From: Rubrivivax sp.
GTDB taxonomy: Bacteria > Pseudomonadota > Gammaproteobacteria > Burkholderiales > Burkholderiaceae_C
Assembly (NCBI GenBank): GCA_027490215.1
Contig: JAIXYO010000065.1
Span: forward strand, 62,001 to 126,000
Direction: 5' to 3'
Length of the DNA: 64,000 nt
Shown: positions 5,962 to 14,778 of the stretch, piece by piece
Layout: each line of letters begins with the position of its first letter
Numbering within the stretch: position 1 is the stretch's first letter
Made by a program: the position numbers and the translations under genes
Notes under the pieces: generated by a model
Databases searched by the model: none
Told to the model about the DNA's origin: nothing
What the model saw: the letters and a program-made list of their open reading frames with translations, nothing else

Positions 5962-8511
5962 ATGATGGAAACATTGACCCGCAGCGCGCAGTCGGCCCTT
6001 CCAGGCCGGGCCGATGCCCATGACGCGTCTGCCCAGGAGGCGGCGCTGAACGCGCAGATCGAGGCCGCCTGCCACCAGGCCTGCCAGACCATTGCACCCG
6101 CCTGGCCGCTGGATCGGGCCATCGCCGTGAACCCGCACTGGTCGCGCATCGGCATGCCGGTGCGCCGGGTGGCGGCCCGCATGGCGGTGCTCGGTGGCAT
6201 ACATGTCTTTCCGCCACGAGACAGCCAGCAAAAGGCTTGGGAAGCAGGCCGCATCAGCCGCGTCGACCTCGAGCTCGGCCTGGCTCAGGTGGCTGCCGCT
6301 GGCGCTGCAGGCTTGACCGCCGATCAATGCGCGCAAGCGCTGCGCAGCCCCCCGTCACTGCAGCAACTCCCGCTGCTGAGCGACCTGCTCGACAACGACC
6401 CGAAGCGCCACACCCGGCTGCTGTGGCGCCAGGCCATCACGCACCAGGTCAGCCAGACCTGTGCCGCCTACTTCGATGAACACCAGGCCGATTGGCAGCC
6501 CGAGCGCACGGAAGGCCTGTATGCCTTCTGGCGCGACACCCTCACACACGACCACGGCATCGGACTGCTGATGGGCGTGCCGCATCTGGGCCGCACGCTC
6601 GATGCGCTGCCCGCCACACGGCAGGATGCCGAGCGCTGGGTGATGAAGCGCCTGGGCCTGCCGCAGGCGGTGTGGGCCGATTACCTGGAGGCGGTGCTGC
6701 TCACTGTCAATGGCTGGGCCTCCTGGTGTGCCTACCTGGGCTGGCAGGCCCGCCAGGAAGGCCGCGATGACCCTCATCTGCGAGACCTGTTGGCCATCCG
6801 GCTGGCCTGGGGCGTGATCCTGCTGGAATGCAAGGATGGCGATGCATCAACGCAGGCGTTCACCGCCTTGCAGCAGGCCTGGCGCCAGGCCCCGGCGGTG
6901 TTGAAGGATGCCGAGCAGGCGCTGCTGATCGACGAGGTCTGGCAAGTGGCGCTGGAGATGGGTTACCAGCGCGATCTGGCGCAGCGTCTGCTGAGCGTCG
7001 GTGGCGAAGCCACTGCGCCACAAGCGGCTGAAGTGCAGGCCGCCTTCTGCATCGATGTGCGCAGCGAGCCCATGCGTCGTGCGCTTGAAGCCGTCTGGCC
7101 CGCCGTGCAGACCGTCGGCTTCGCCGGCTTCTTCGGTCTGCCGGTGGCCTACACACCGCTGGCCACTCAGGCGAGGCGCCCGCAGTTGCCCGGCCTGCTG
7201 GCACCGGCCATGGAGGTGATGGATCGTGTGGCTGCATCGGGCTCGGCCGACAGTGAATCCAGTGCGGCCTTGAAGGACGCCGCCGGTCGCTCCCGCCGTG
7301 ATCGTTTCGCCCTGTCCGACCAGTGGCATGCGGCCAGCCGCTGGCCCGGCGCGGCGTTTTCATTCGTGGAAGCTGCAGGGGTCGGCTACTTCGGCAAGCT
7401 CGGGAAATGGCTGCTGCCCAGCCGGGAATCCAGAGCACGAGACGATCTGGCCGGCCTGCCTACCCGCTATCGCCCGATCTGCCGGCCACAGCTTGTCGGC
7501 CTGGACCTCGAAGCCAGGGTGTCGCTGGCTGCCCGGGTGCTGCATGCCATGGGCCTGGAAAAGAACCTCGCACCGCTGGTGCTGCTGGTCGGCCATGGCA
7601 GCCAAAGCGCCAACAACGCCCACGCTGCCGCGCTGGACTGCGGTGCCTGCTGCGGCCAGACCGGCGAGGTCAATGCGCGCAGCCTCGCGCAACTGCTCAA
7701 CGAGCCGGCGGTGCGCCAGGGCTTGATCACTCAAGGCGTGGCCATCCCGGAGGCCACCTGGTTTGTGGCGGCCCTGCACAACACCACCACCGATGAGATC
7801 GAAGGCTTCGACCTCGACCTGTTGCCGCCCTCAGCGCTGACCCGCTGGGACCGCATGCAAACCATCTTCGCGCAGGCCTGTGACCAGGTGCGGCGGGAGC
7901 GCGCGCCCATGCTGGGCCTGAACCCGCGCACACCCCACAGCGAGTTGCTGGATCAACTGCGCCGTCGCGCCAACGATGGCGCGCAGACGCGCCCCGAGTG
8001 GGGCCTGGCGGGCAACGCCGCCTTCCTGATCGCGCCCCGTCAGCGCAGCCAGGGCGCGGTGCTCGATGGACGCAGCTTCCTGCACGACTACGACGCCAGC
8101 CAGGACGCCGACGGCAGCGTGCTGGAGTTGCTGATGACCGCGCCGATGCTGGTCACCCACTGGATCAACTGGCAGTACCACGCCTCCACCTGCGACCCCT
8201 TGCGGCTGGGCAGCGGCAACAAGGTGCTGCACAACGTGGTGGGCGGCACCATCGGCGTGTTCGAGGGCAATGGGGGCGACTTGCGCATTGGCTTGTCGCA
8301 GCAGTCGCTGCACGACGGCGAGCACTGGGTGCATGAGCCCTTGCGCCTCACCGTGGTCATCGATGCGCCGCAGCAGGCCATCGAGGCCGTGATCGGCAAG
8401 CATGCGGTCCTCCAGCAATTGCTGGACAACGGCTGGCTGCACCTCTGGCGCTTCGAGCCAGCGGGCATGCTGCGCTACGAGCGGGGGGGATGGCGGCCGG
8501 TGCAGCTTTAA
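5962..8511 (+). CDS. dabA: DabA, carbonic-anhydrase-like subunit of DAB inorganic carbon transporter (DUF2309)
   Basis: An 849-residue member of the UPF0753/DUF2309 family, the cytoplasmic subunit of the energy-coupled DAB CO2/bicarbonate pump. The zinc and active-site residues described for DabA from Halothiobacillus (two Cys, one Asp, one His) have clear counterparts: Cys363 and Asp365 in FCIDVRSEP, His545 in VGHGSQSANN, and Cys560 in LDCGACCGQTG. The 15-residue His-Cys spacing fits my recollection of that protein. A strong AGGAGAA lies 5 bases before ATG. The pair makes a vectorial carbonic anhydrase supplying bicarbonate for carbon fixation or for carboxylases. No RuBisCO, CbbR or carboxysome gene lies within the window. 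Confidence 0.92.
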   Translation: MMETLTRSAQSALPGRADAHDASAQEAALNAQIEAACHQACQTIAPAWPLDRAIAVNPHWSRIGMPVRRVAARMAVLGGIHVFPPRDSQQKAWEAGRISRVDLELGLAQVAAAGAAGLTADQCAQALRSPPSLQQLPLLSDLLDNDPKRHTRLLWRQAITHQVSQTCAAYFDEHQADWQPERTEGLYAFWRDTLTHDHGIGLLMGVPHLGRTLDALPATRQDAERWVMKRLGLPQAVWADYLEAVLLTVNGWASWCAYLGWQARQEGRDDPHLRDLLAIRLAWGVILLECKDGDASTQAFTALQQAWRQAPAVLKDAEQALLIDEVWQVALEMGYQRDLAQRLLSVGGEATAPQAAEVQAAFCIDVRSEPMRRALEAVWPAVQTVGFAGFFGLPVAYTPLATQARRPQLPGLLAPAMEVMDRVAASGSADSESSAALKDAAGRSRRDRFALSDQWHAASRWPGAAFSFVEAAGVGYFGKLGKWLLPSRESRARDDLAGLPTRYRPICRPQLVGLDLEARVSLAARVLHAMGLEKNLAPLVLLVGHGSQSANNAHAAALDCGACCGQTGEVNARSLAQLLNEPAVRQGLITQGVAIPEATWFVAALHNTTTDEIEGFDLDLLPPSALTRWDRMQTIFAQACDQVRRERAPMLGLNPRTPHSELLDQLRRRANDGAQTRPEWGLAGNAAFLIAPRQRSQGAVLDGRSFLHDYDASQDADGSVLELLMTAPMLVTHWINWQYHASTCDPLRLGSGNKVLHNVVGGTIGVFEGNGGDLRIGLSQQSLHDGEHWVHEPLRLTVVIDAPQQAIEAVIGKHAVLQQLLDNGWLHLWRFEPAGMLRYERGGWRPVQL

Positions 8512-8653
8512 GCGTTGCGGGTCGTGACGCTGGGCGACGCAGGCTGCCAGGTCGCGTTGTGCCGACCCAGCACGACGCAAGGCCCGCAAGGGCATGGCGT
8601 TGTAGGCCTTGCCGGTGGAACTGGCCAGCGAAGGCGGCTTCAACCTCGGGTGT

Positions 8654-9163
8654 TCAGGTGGGCAGCACGGCGGCGGGTACGCCGCAGCGCTTCATGGCGG
8701 CGAGCAGGGCCTTGTCGAGCGTGGCCAGAGGCAAGCGTCGGCGCAAGGCCAGTTCGAGGTAGCAGGCGTCGTAGGCACTCAGGGTGTGATCGGCGGCCAG
8801 GGCGTCCAGCGTCAGCAGGCTCACCGGCTCGCGGCATACCTGCAAGCGAAGGGCATTGGCAGCTGCGGCCAACTCGGTTCGCTGGGCCGCGGTGATGCGG
8901 CGGCGGCGCTGCGCGCCGTGCAGCAGGTTGGCCATTTCCGGCAGCCACAGCATGGGCACCCAGACGGCACCGGTGGCGGTGGCGTGCAGCGCGGCACGGG
9001 TGTAGTCCGTGGCTTCGTCGGGCAGGAACCAGGCGGCGCTGACGGACGCATCCACCACGAAAGCGACTGAAGGGGTGACATAGGGCGGTGGGCTTTCGCG
9101 AGCCACCAGCCGCGTGGCGGCGGGCTTGCGCGGCGAGCGCACCGCCGGCCCCTTCAGCGCCAT
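8654..9163 (-). CDS. vapC: VapC-type PIN domain toxin (RNase)
   Basis: A 169-residue PIN-domain protein read leftward. The first acidic residue is Asp38 in FVVDASVSAAW, then LWLPEMANLL supplies the conserved Glu, and LSAYDACYLELA near the C-terminus carries the Asp of the Mg2+-binding site. This is the usual D-E-D layout of VapC endoribonucleases that cut tRNA or rRNA. The ATG overlaps the antitoxin stop (TGATG across 9161-9165), giving translational coupling. That start leaves about 30 residues before the PIN core, unusually long, so an internal start is possible. Toxicity is not proven. Confidence 0.85.
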   Translation of the reverse strand: MALKGPAVRSPRKPAATRLVARESPPPYVTPSVAFVVDASVSAAWFLPDEATDYTRAALHATATGAVWVPMLWLPEMANLLHGAQRRRRITAAQRTELAAAANALRLQVCREPVSLLTLDALAADHTLSAYDACYLELALRRRLPLATLDKALLAAMKRCGVPAAVLPT

Positions 9164-9408
9164 CAGCGCCGACCTTCGCGGATCAGGTCGCGGCTCTTGA
9201 GCGTGCCCAGGCTCACGCCGTGGCTGGCCGCCTGTAGCCGGGCTACCGCGTCCTGCGCGCTGCGCTGGCGTGTGGCGTCGTCCTCAGGCGGGGCCAGGCG
9301 GGCTACCACCTTGCCGTGGCGCGTGATTTCAATCACCTCGCCGGCCAGCACACGGTCCACCAGCTCGGAGAGGCGGTTCTTGGCTTCGAACAGGGCGACG
9401 GAAGACAT
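9163..9408 (-). CDS. vapB: Phd/YefM-type antitoxin of the PIN toxin
   Basis: An 81-residue protein starting MSSVALFEAKNRLSELVDRV, followed by GEVIEITRHGKVVARL. This is the Phd/YefM DNA-binding fold, in which the N-terminal beta-alpha part dimerises on the operator and the C-terminal tail (LKSRDLIREGRR) wraps the toxin. The frame extends to an ATG at 9441, but that codon falls inside the predicted -10 box (9440-9445), which supports the start at 9408. Antitoxin first and toxin second, with overlapping stop and start, is the usual type II arrangement. Confidence 0.87.
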   Translation of the reverse strand: MSSVALFEAKNRLSELVDRVLAGEVIEITRHGKVVARLAPPEDDATRQRSAQDAVARLQAASHGVSLGTLKSRDLIREGRR

Positions 9409-9439
9409 GGCGTGAGACTCCAGCGGTGGGCGCGCCATC

Positions 9440-9468
9440 AATATAGCTAGCTAGCCAGACAACGGCAA
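9440..9468 (-). promoter_or_regulatory. vapBC promoter with overlapping palindromic operator
   Basis: Read leftward, a -35 box TTGCCG (9463-9468) is followed after exactly 17 bases by a -10 box TATATT (9440-9445), a good sigma-70 arrangement. The spacer next to the -10 contains the nested palindromes TAGCTAGCTA and GCTAGCTAGC (9444-9455). Phd/YefM antitoxins repress their own promoters by binding such palindromes, so this is the likely autoregulatory operator. The transcript would begin near 9433, about 25 bases upstream of the antitoxin start. Confidence 0.65.
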
Positions 9469-9515
9469 GGTCAGCGAGGCTTCAGACCTGTTTCCAACGA
9501 GTGCCTGCCGATCCG

Positions 9516-9545
9516 CCAGCTACCGCAGCGAGGTGTGGGCCTGTG
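9516..9545 (+). repeat. left copy of 30-bp direct repeat flanking the restriction island
   Basis: Thirty bases here match 16735-16764 with two substitutions (28/30 identical), in the same orientation, bracketing hsdR-hsdM-hsdS-mrr-HEPN. Read in the frame giving SYRSEVWAC, both substitutions are synonymous (TAC/TAT and GAG/GAA), which suggests both copies derive from a protein-coding segment. After CxRC the two copies diverge, although the CxxCN ending of the right copy resembles what follows directly here, so the left copy may be internally deleted. It could be a recombination junction or a duplicated gene end left by island insertion. Confidence 0.6.
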
Positions 9546-9597
9546 TGCGGTGCAATGCCGTGGGCGGGTCGACCGCGTGTATTTCGGCGGGGAGGGG

Positions 9598-9770
9598 CAC
9601 GATCGGGTCTCGCCTCCAATCGAACCTTTATTGCGCTGGTCAAAAGGCAAGCTCGCACCATCGCCCTTGATAATCTGAAACGCATTGCAGCTGGTCTCAG
9701 CGGTCAGAACTACGAATTTCTGATGGCACGCAAGGTCGAGCGGGCCAAAGAGAGGAAACCAGAACGATGA
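9598..9770 (+). pseudogene. remnant of Xre-family HTH regulator (C-terminal half only)
   Basis: Codons ending in TGA at 9768-9770 read LASNRTFIALVKRQ then ARTIALDNLKRIAAGLSG, then a basic tail ending KERKPER. The spacing of the aliphatic and charged residues matches the recognition helix and following helix of Cro/C1-type HTH proteins (compare IsxlERGxRxpsLdtLxrIAxaL). The N-terminal helices are missing: going upstream the frame runs into unrelated sequence and the direct-repeat segment. The fragment overlaps hsdR by ATGA (9767-9770), as a functional control gene would. I read it as a 5'-truncated regulator of the restriction operon; a frame that still makes a short peptide is possible. Confidence 0.5.
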
Positions 9771-11902
9771 CCAACGAAGCGTTCTCGCGCGTCAAGATCG
9801 ATGCCCAGCTCCGCGACCAGGGCTGGGAGATCACGAACACGAACGCCGTGCGTTTCGAGTACGTGCTGCCCGACCGCACCAAGGCCGACTACGTGCTGTG
9901 CGACCGCAACGGCCGCTCGCTGGCCGTCGTCGAGGCCAAGAAGGCCGCCATCAACCCGGCCGAAGCCGAAGACCAGGCCAAGGCCTACGCAGCGCAGCTC
10001 AAGGTCCCCTACATCTTCCTGGCCAACGGCAACGAGATCCGCTTCTGGGAGTGGCAGACCGAAGCCTTCCCTCGGCCGGTCAAGACCTTCTTCTCCCAGA
10101 GCGACCTGGAGCGCCGCGCCGCCACCGCCCAGGTCAAGCGCGACGTGCTGTCGGTCGAGATCGACAAGCACATCGTGGAGCGTGACTACCAGACCAACTG
10201 CATCGACGCCCTATGCCGCGAGATTCAGGCCGGCCGCCGCAAGCTCCTGGTCGAGATGGCCACCGGCACCGGGAAGACCCGCACGGCCGCGGCCTTCATC
10301 AAGCGTCTGTTCGAGGCCGGAACGATCACCCGCGTGCTCTTCCTCGTCGACCGCATCCCGCTGGCCAAGCAGACCGAAGACGCTTTTGCCGAACACCTGA
10401 GCGACTTCCCCGCCTACGTGCTGCGCGCTGGGAGACTCTTTCAGGACCACAAACGAATCACGATCACCACGCTGCAAAGCATGGTGAACATCTATCACCA
10501 GTATTCCGCCGGCTACTTCGATCTGGTGATTTCGGACGAGTGCCACCGCTCGATCTATGGAAAGTGGAGCGGCGTGCTCAAGCACTTCGACGGCGTGCAG
10601 GTGGGCCTCACGGCCACCCCCTGCATCGCGGACCCGTCGACTTTCGGGGACGACGACGACAAGCTCGCCATCCGCGACACCCTGCGTTTCTTCGAGGTGG
10701 ACCGGCCCACCTTCAGCTACAAGATGAAGGACGCCATCCGCGAGGGCTACCTCGTGCCGTACCAGATCTACAAAGCCAAGACCGTCAAGACGGCGGCCGA
10801 AGGTGGCTTCGAGGTCGCGCGCGACGAGCTCGACTGGTCGGCGATGGACGCCACCACCCGGACCGAGCTGGAAGAGATGTTCGATGGCGCCAAGACCATC
10901 ACCATCGACCCGGCCGCCCTTGAACGCAAGATCACTATCCCCGAGCGCAACCGCGCCATGGTGCGCGAGTTTCGCCAGGTCATGGACAACGGCTACATCG
11001 ACGCCAAGGGCGTGCTGCGCAAGCCGCTTCTGGGCAAGGTGATCGTCTTCGCGGTCACCAAGCGCCACGCCGAAACGCTGGCCAACATGTTCGACCTGGC
11101 CTTTGCCGACAAGAAGACCTCGCCCGAGGTGCGCTATGCCGACTACGTCGTCTCCGGCATGGGTGACGACGACACGGTCGACGGTATGACAAAGATCAAG
11201 CGTTTCAAGAAGGAGACCTTCCCCCAGATCCTGGTGTCGGTGAACATGCTCGATACCGGCTTTGATTGCCCGGAGGTGGTCAGCCTGGTCTTCGCGCGCT
11301 TCACCCGGTCGACCATCCTGTACCAGCAGATGCGCGGGCGCGGTACCCGCAAAGCCAAGGGCAAGCCGGTGTTCACTATGTTCGACTTTGTCGGCGTCAC
11401 TGACTTCCATGGCGACGACGAAGCAGCGGGCGAGGGCGGCGTTGTGATGGAGCGAAAGCCACGCCCGTACAACGAACCGCGCAAGCTGCTGTCTCTGGAT
11501 GTCGATGACCACATCGACCCCAACACCCGTGCTTGGGTGACGGTCGACGAAGACGGCAACCTCGTCTTCCCCGAAGCCAGCGAGCAGCAGCAGGAACAGG
11601 TCGGCGCCCGCTTCGAGGCCTGGATCCTGGCCCGCGAAGAGGAATTCACGCCCGACCAAGAGCGCTGGCTGCGCACCGTGGGCAGCCAGCTCCGCGCCAA
11701 CGCCGACACCTGGGACGAGTTCACCGCCGGGCACTTCGCCTTTCCACCCTTCACGCTGATGGGCGGCATGCCCGAGGCGATGCGCGTGTTCGGCGGTGCC
11801 GAGGTGCTCGACGACATCCTCGAATCGCTCAGCGCTGCGGTGTTCGGCGATGTAGATCCATCCCAACCCGATCCGGGCGTGCAGCCGCGCGCGCCATCCT
11901 GA
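9767..11902 (+). CDS. hsdR: type I restriction endonuclease subunit R (EcoEI-like HsdR)
   Basis: A 711-residue motor and nuclease subunit. An N-terminal PD-(D/E)xK nuclease site is visible: Asp41 (KADYVL) and Glu56-Ala-Lys58 (VVEAKKA). A superfamily 2 translocase follows, with Walker A ATGTGKT (Lys170), DECH box (257-260), GLTATP, and later motifs MLDTGFDCPEV and QMRGRGTRKAKGK. The C-terminal third is the EcoEI_R_C-type region that binds the methylase core. With HsdM and HsdS it would translocate DNA and cleave unmodified targets. At about 710 residues it is shorter than EcoKI HsdR but normal for the EcoEI branch. The next gene starts 21 bases downstream. Confidence 0.95.
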   Translation: MTNEAFSRVKIDAQLRDQGWEITNTNAVRFEYVLPDRTKADYVLCDRNGRSLAVVEAKKAAINPAEAEDQAKAYAAQLKVPYIFLANGNEIRFWEWQTEAFPRPVKTFFSQSDLERRAATAQVKRDVLSVEIDKHIVERDYQTNCIDALCREIQAGRRKLLVEMATGTGKTRTAAAFIKRLFEAGTITRVLFLVDRIPLAKQTEDAFAEHLSDFPAYVLRAGRLFQDHKRITITTLQSMVNIYHQYSAGYFDLVISDECHRSIYGKWSGVLKHFDGVQVGLTATPCIADPSTFGDDDDKLAIRDTLRFFEVDRPTFSYKMKDAIREGYLVPYQIYKAKTVKTAAEGGFEVARDELDWSAMDATTRTELEEMFDGAKTITIDPAALERKITIPERNRAMVREFRQVMDNGYIDAKGVLRKPLLGKVIVFAVTKRHAETLANMFDLAFADKKTSPEVRYADYVVSGMGDDDTVDGMTKIKRFKKETFPQILVSVNMLDTGFDCPEVVSLVFARFTRSTILYQQMRGRGTRKAKGKPVFTMFDFVGVTDFHGDDEAAGEGGVVMERKPRPYNEPRKLLSLDVDDHIDPNTRAWVTVDEDGNLVFPEASEQQQEQVGARFEAWILAREEEFTPDQERWLRTVGSQLRANADTWDEFTAGHFAFPPFTLMGGMPEAMRVFGGAEVLDDILESLSAAVFGDVDPSQPDPGVQPRAPS

Positions 11903-11923
11903 CCTGAACCGCGAGACCCTCCG

Positions 11924-13549
11924 ATGCCTTTGACCCCAGACATGCGGCGTGATGTCGACACGATCCGCAACTACCTGTTCGGCGGCGGCTACCCCGACCC
12001 GGTCAGCAACGCCGAGCAACTGGCTTTCCTGTTCTTCTTCTACCTGGTCGAGGGCATCGACGCTGAGAACCAGGCGCGCGCCAAGGTTCTGAAGCAGCCC
12101 TACACCAGCATGTTCGACGGCTTCTGGACGCTGAAGAACCCGCTCAACGCGCCCACCAAGGGCGAGACCACCATCCCGAAAGACCGCTTCCGCTGGTCGA
12201 TCTGGGCGACGGGTCTGTCCGGCGAACCGCTGGTGCGCTTCCTGCGCGACGAGGTGTTCCCGTTCTTCACCGAGGTGGCGGGCGGCTCGGCCGTCAACTT
12301 CATGCACGGCGCTCGGCTGGTCATCGACGAGCCCACCGTGCTGACCCAGGTCGTGACCCTGGTCGATGGCCTGCGCCTGGACCGATCGGACGCCGACACC
12401 AAGGGTGACTTGTTCGAGCATGTACTCCGGCAGATCAAGCAGGCTGGCGAGCTTGGTCAGTTCCGCACGCCCCGGCACATCATCCGCACCATCGTTGAGA
12501 TCGTGGACCCCAAGATCGGCGAGACCGTCTACGACCCGGCCGCCGGCACGGCGGGCTTTCTGGTGGCGGCCTACAACCACATGCGTCTAGTCAACTCGTC
12601 ACCGGGTGCCGTCCAGCACATCGAGTTCGACGGCAAGACCCAGACGCGCGGCCTGGGCGACAAGCTGTCTAGCGCACAGCTCTCGGCCATCCAGAACAAG
12701 ACCTTCTTCGGCAACGACGTTGACCCGAAGATGATCCGCCTGGCCACGATGAACCTGACGCTGCGCGGCCTGCCCAATGTGCGCGTGCTGCTGCGCAACG
12801 TTCTGACCACCAGCTTCGACAACGAACGCAAGGCCGAGCTGGGTCTGCCCACAGAGGGCTACCACGTCGTGCTGGCCAACCCTCCGTTCTCGGGGCGCGT
12901 GGACAAGGACCGCATCGTCGATGACGTGAAGATCGGCACCAGCACGGCAACCGAGCTGCTGTTCCTAAAGTACATGATGGACAGCCTGCGCCCGGGCGGG
13001 CGCTGCGGCGTCATCGTGCCCGAGGGCGTGCTCTTCGGCTCCACCGGCGCGCACAAGGAACTGCGGCGTCAGCTCATCGAGAACAACCGCGTCGAGGCCG
13101 TGATGAGCCTGCCCGGCGGTGTCTTCCAACCGTACTCGGGCGTGAAGACATCGGTGCTGTTCTTCCGCCGCGGCGGCAAGACCGAGAACGTCATGTTCCT
13201 GCACGCCGACCAAGACGGCTACAAGCTTGACGCCAACCACGACACGCCCGTCGAGGCCGACGACCTGCCCGGCCTGGCAGAGGCCTATCGGGACCGCCAG
13301 GCCCGGCTTCAGGCCTGGGGCGCGCGGGACCCCAAGGACGAGTGGACGGCGCCCTGGTGGTTCGCCGACACCGCCGCGCTGCGCGCCAACGACTTCAACC
13401 TCGCGGCGGGTCGCTACCGGCCGATGAGCCAGGTGCAAGCGGCGCATCAGGATCCGCGCGAACTGCTGGACGAACTGGCGGCGATTGAGGCTGAGATTTT
13501 CGAGGAAGTGGCAGCGTTGCGGGCGGCGCTGGAGGAGCAGGCTGGATGA
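11924..13549 (+). CDS. hsdM: type I DNA N6-adenine methyltransferase subunit M
   Basis: A 541-residue HsdM. An N-terminal HsdM_N helical domain contains LFFFYLVEGID. The SAM-binding motif I is DPAAGTAGF (residues 204-212) and the catalytic motif IV is NPPF (319-322), the order seen in gamma-type N6-adenine methylases. It methylates adenine in the target chosen by HsdS, protecting host DNA, and is needed for cleavage. Its TGA overlaps the hsdS ATG (ATGA at 13546-13549), implying fixed subunit stoichiometry through coupled translation. Confidence 0.95.
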   Translation: MPLTPDMRRDVDTIRNYLFGGGYPDPVSNAEQLAFLFFFYLVEGIDAENQARAKVLKQPYTSMFDGFWTLKNPLNAPTKGETTIPKDRFRWSIWATGLSGEPLVRFLRDEVFPFFTEVAGGSAVNFMHGARLVIDEPTVLTQVVTLVDGLRLDRSDADTKGDLFEHVLRQIKQAGELGQFRTPRHIIRTIVEIVDPKIGETVYDPAAGTAGFLVAAYNHMRLVNSSPGAVQHIEFDGKTQTRGLGDKLSSAQLSAIQNKTFFGNDVDPKMIRLATMNLTLRGLPNVRVLLRNVLTTSFDNERKAELGLPTEGYHVVLANPPFSGRVDKDRIVDDVKIGTSTATELLFLKYMMDSLRPGGRCGVIVPEGVLFGSTGAHKELRRQLIENNRVEAVMSLPGGVFQPYSGVKTSVLFFRRGGKTENVMFLHADQDGYKLDANHDTPVEADDLPGLAEAYRDRQARLQAWGARDPKDEWTAPWWFADTAALRANDFNLAAGRYRPMSQVQAAHQDPRELLDELAAIEAEIFEEVAALRAALEEQAG

Positions 13550-14778
13550 ACCAACAGACATCTGTTCGGCTTGCTGACGTTACTTCGCAAGGCCAATACG
13601 GCCTGAATGCGGCAGCAATGAAGGAAGGGCAAGGTGTCCGCTTCATTCGCATTACGGACATTGACGAACAAGGCGAACTGCGAAGCGATGGCGCCGCCTA
13701 CGTACCAGCCTCTACCGCGAACCTAGATGCCTACTTTCTCAAAGCCGGTGATCTGCTTATTGCACGCAGTGGGGCAACAGCGGGCAAAAGCCTCTTGTTC
13801 AAAGGACTTGATGAAGAAGCCGTCTTTGCTGGCTATTTGATTCGATTTAAGCCTGACCTTTCCAAGGTGTTACCCAACTATGTTGGCTACTTCTTCAAGT
13901 CCGACGCCTACTGGAACTACATCAATACGACCAAGCGAGCAGCGGCGCAGCCAAATATCAATGCCAAGGAGCTGGCGTCGTTGCCAATGCCGCTGCCACC
14001 GCTCCCCGAGCAGCGCCGTATCGTCGATCTGCTCTCCCGCGCCGAAGGCATCGTCCGCCTGCGCCGCCAGGCGCAGCAGAAGGCCGCTGAGCTGATCCCC
14101 GCGATCTTCGTGGACATGTTCGGCGACCCGTCGACGAACCCGAAGGGCTGGCCGATGCGCGCCGTCCGGGAACTGGTCGCGCGCTTCGAGGGCGGCAAGA
14201 ACCTGCAGGCGGCCAGCGAGGGCAGCACGGACTACCGGATCTTGAAGGTCAGTGCCGTGACATCCGGCGAGTACATCGAGGCCGAAAGCAAACCGACGCC
14301 GGACGACTATGAGCCGCCCCAGAACCACGTCGTCCGTGAGGGCGACATGCTGTTCTCGCGGGCCAACACCGAAGAGCTGGTCGGCGCCACTGCCGTTGTG
14401 AGGGCAACGAACGGCCGAACCCTGCTGCCCGACAAGCTCTGGCGCTTTGTCTGGGCCGAGCCGGTCGAGCAGGCCTTCATGCACGCCCTGTTTCAAAGCG
14501 TGCATGTGCGCCAGGAACTCGGCAAGCTGTCCTCGGGAACCAGCGCGTCCATGCGCAACATCTCCCAGGCCAAGCTCTTTGAGCTGCGTCTGCCTGTGCC
14601 CCCACTGACCCAACAAAGCGTCTTTGCACGCTACGCTGAGGCGGTGCTGTCGATCCAATCGCAGCAGGCCTCGGCGCTGGAGAAGGCAACGGCAACCTTT
14701 GATGCCCTGCTTGCGCGTGCCTTCTCGGCTGAACGTGCTGCTGATGCTGTTCACGAGACTGAAGGAGCGATTGCGTGA
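13546..14778 (+). CDS. hsdS: type I specificity subunit S with two target recognition domains
   Basis: A 410-residue HsdS. The first target recognition domain (about residues 1-145) ends at the conserved spacer LPPLPEQRRIVDLLSRAEGI. The second domain (about 190-340) ends at a parallel block, VPPLTQQSVFARYAEAV. The linker FVDMFGDPSTNPKGW is common in this subfamily. Each domain reads half of a bipartite site; the site itself cannot be deduced from sequence. Bases 13555-13975, coding the first domain, are visibly richer in A and T than the rest of the operon, suggesting domain exchange. The stop overlaps a GTG start for the Mrr gene (GTGA at 14775-14778). Confidence 0.93.
   Translation: MNQQTSVRLADVTSQGQYGLNAAAMKEGQGVRFIRITDIDEQGELRSDGAAYVPASTANLDAYFLKAGDLLIARSGATAGKSLLFKGLDEEAVFAGYLIRFKPDLSKVLPNYVGYFFKSDAYWNYINTTKRAAAQPNINAKELASLPMPLPPLPEQRRIVDLLSRAEGIVRLRRQAQQKAAELIPAIFVDMFGDPSTNPKGWPMRAVRELVARFEGGKNLQAASEGSTDYRILKVSAVTSGEYIEAESKPTPDDYEPPQNHVVREGDMLFSRANTEELVGATAVVRATNGRTLLPDKLWRFVWAEPVEQAFMHALFQSVHVRQELGKLSSGTSASMRNISQAKLFELRLPVPPLTQQSVFARYAEAVLSIQSQQASALEKATATFDALLARAFSAERAADAVHETEGAIA

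Noticed and set aside
10211-12580. A 789-codon open frame on the minus strand across hsdR and hsdM
   Set aside because: It lies opposite two genes with full catalytic motifs, shows no recognisable domain, and has the His/Arg/Gln/Gly-rich look of antisense frames in GC-rich coding DNA.
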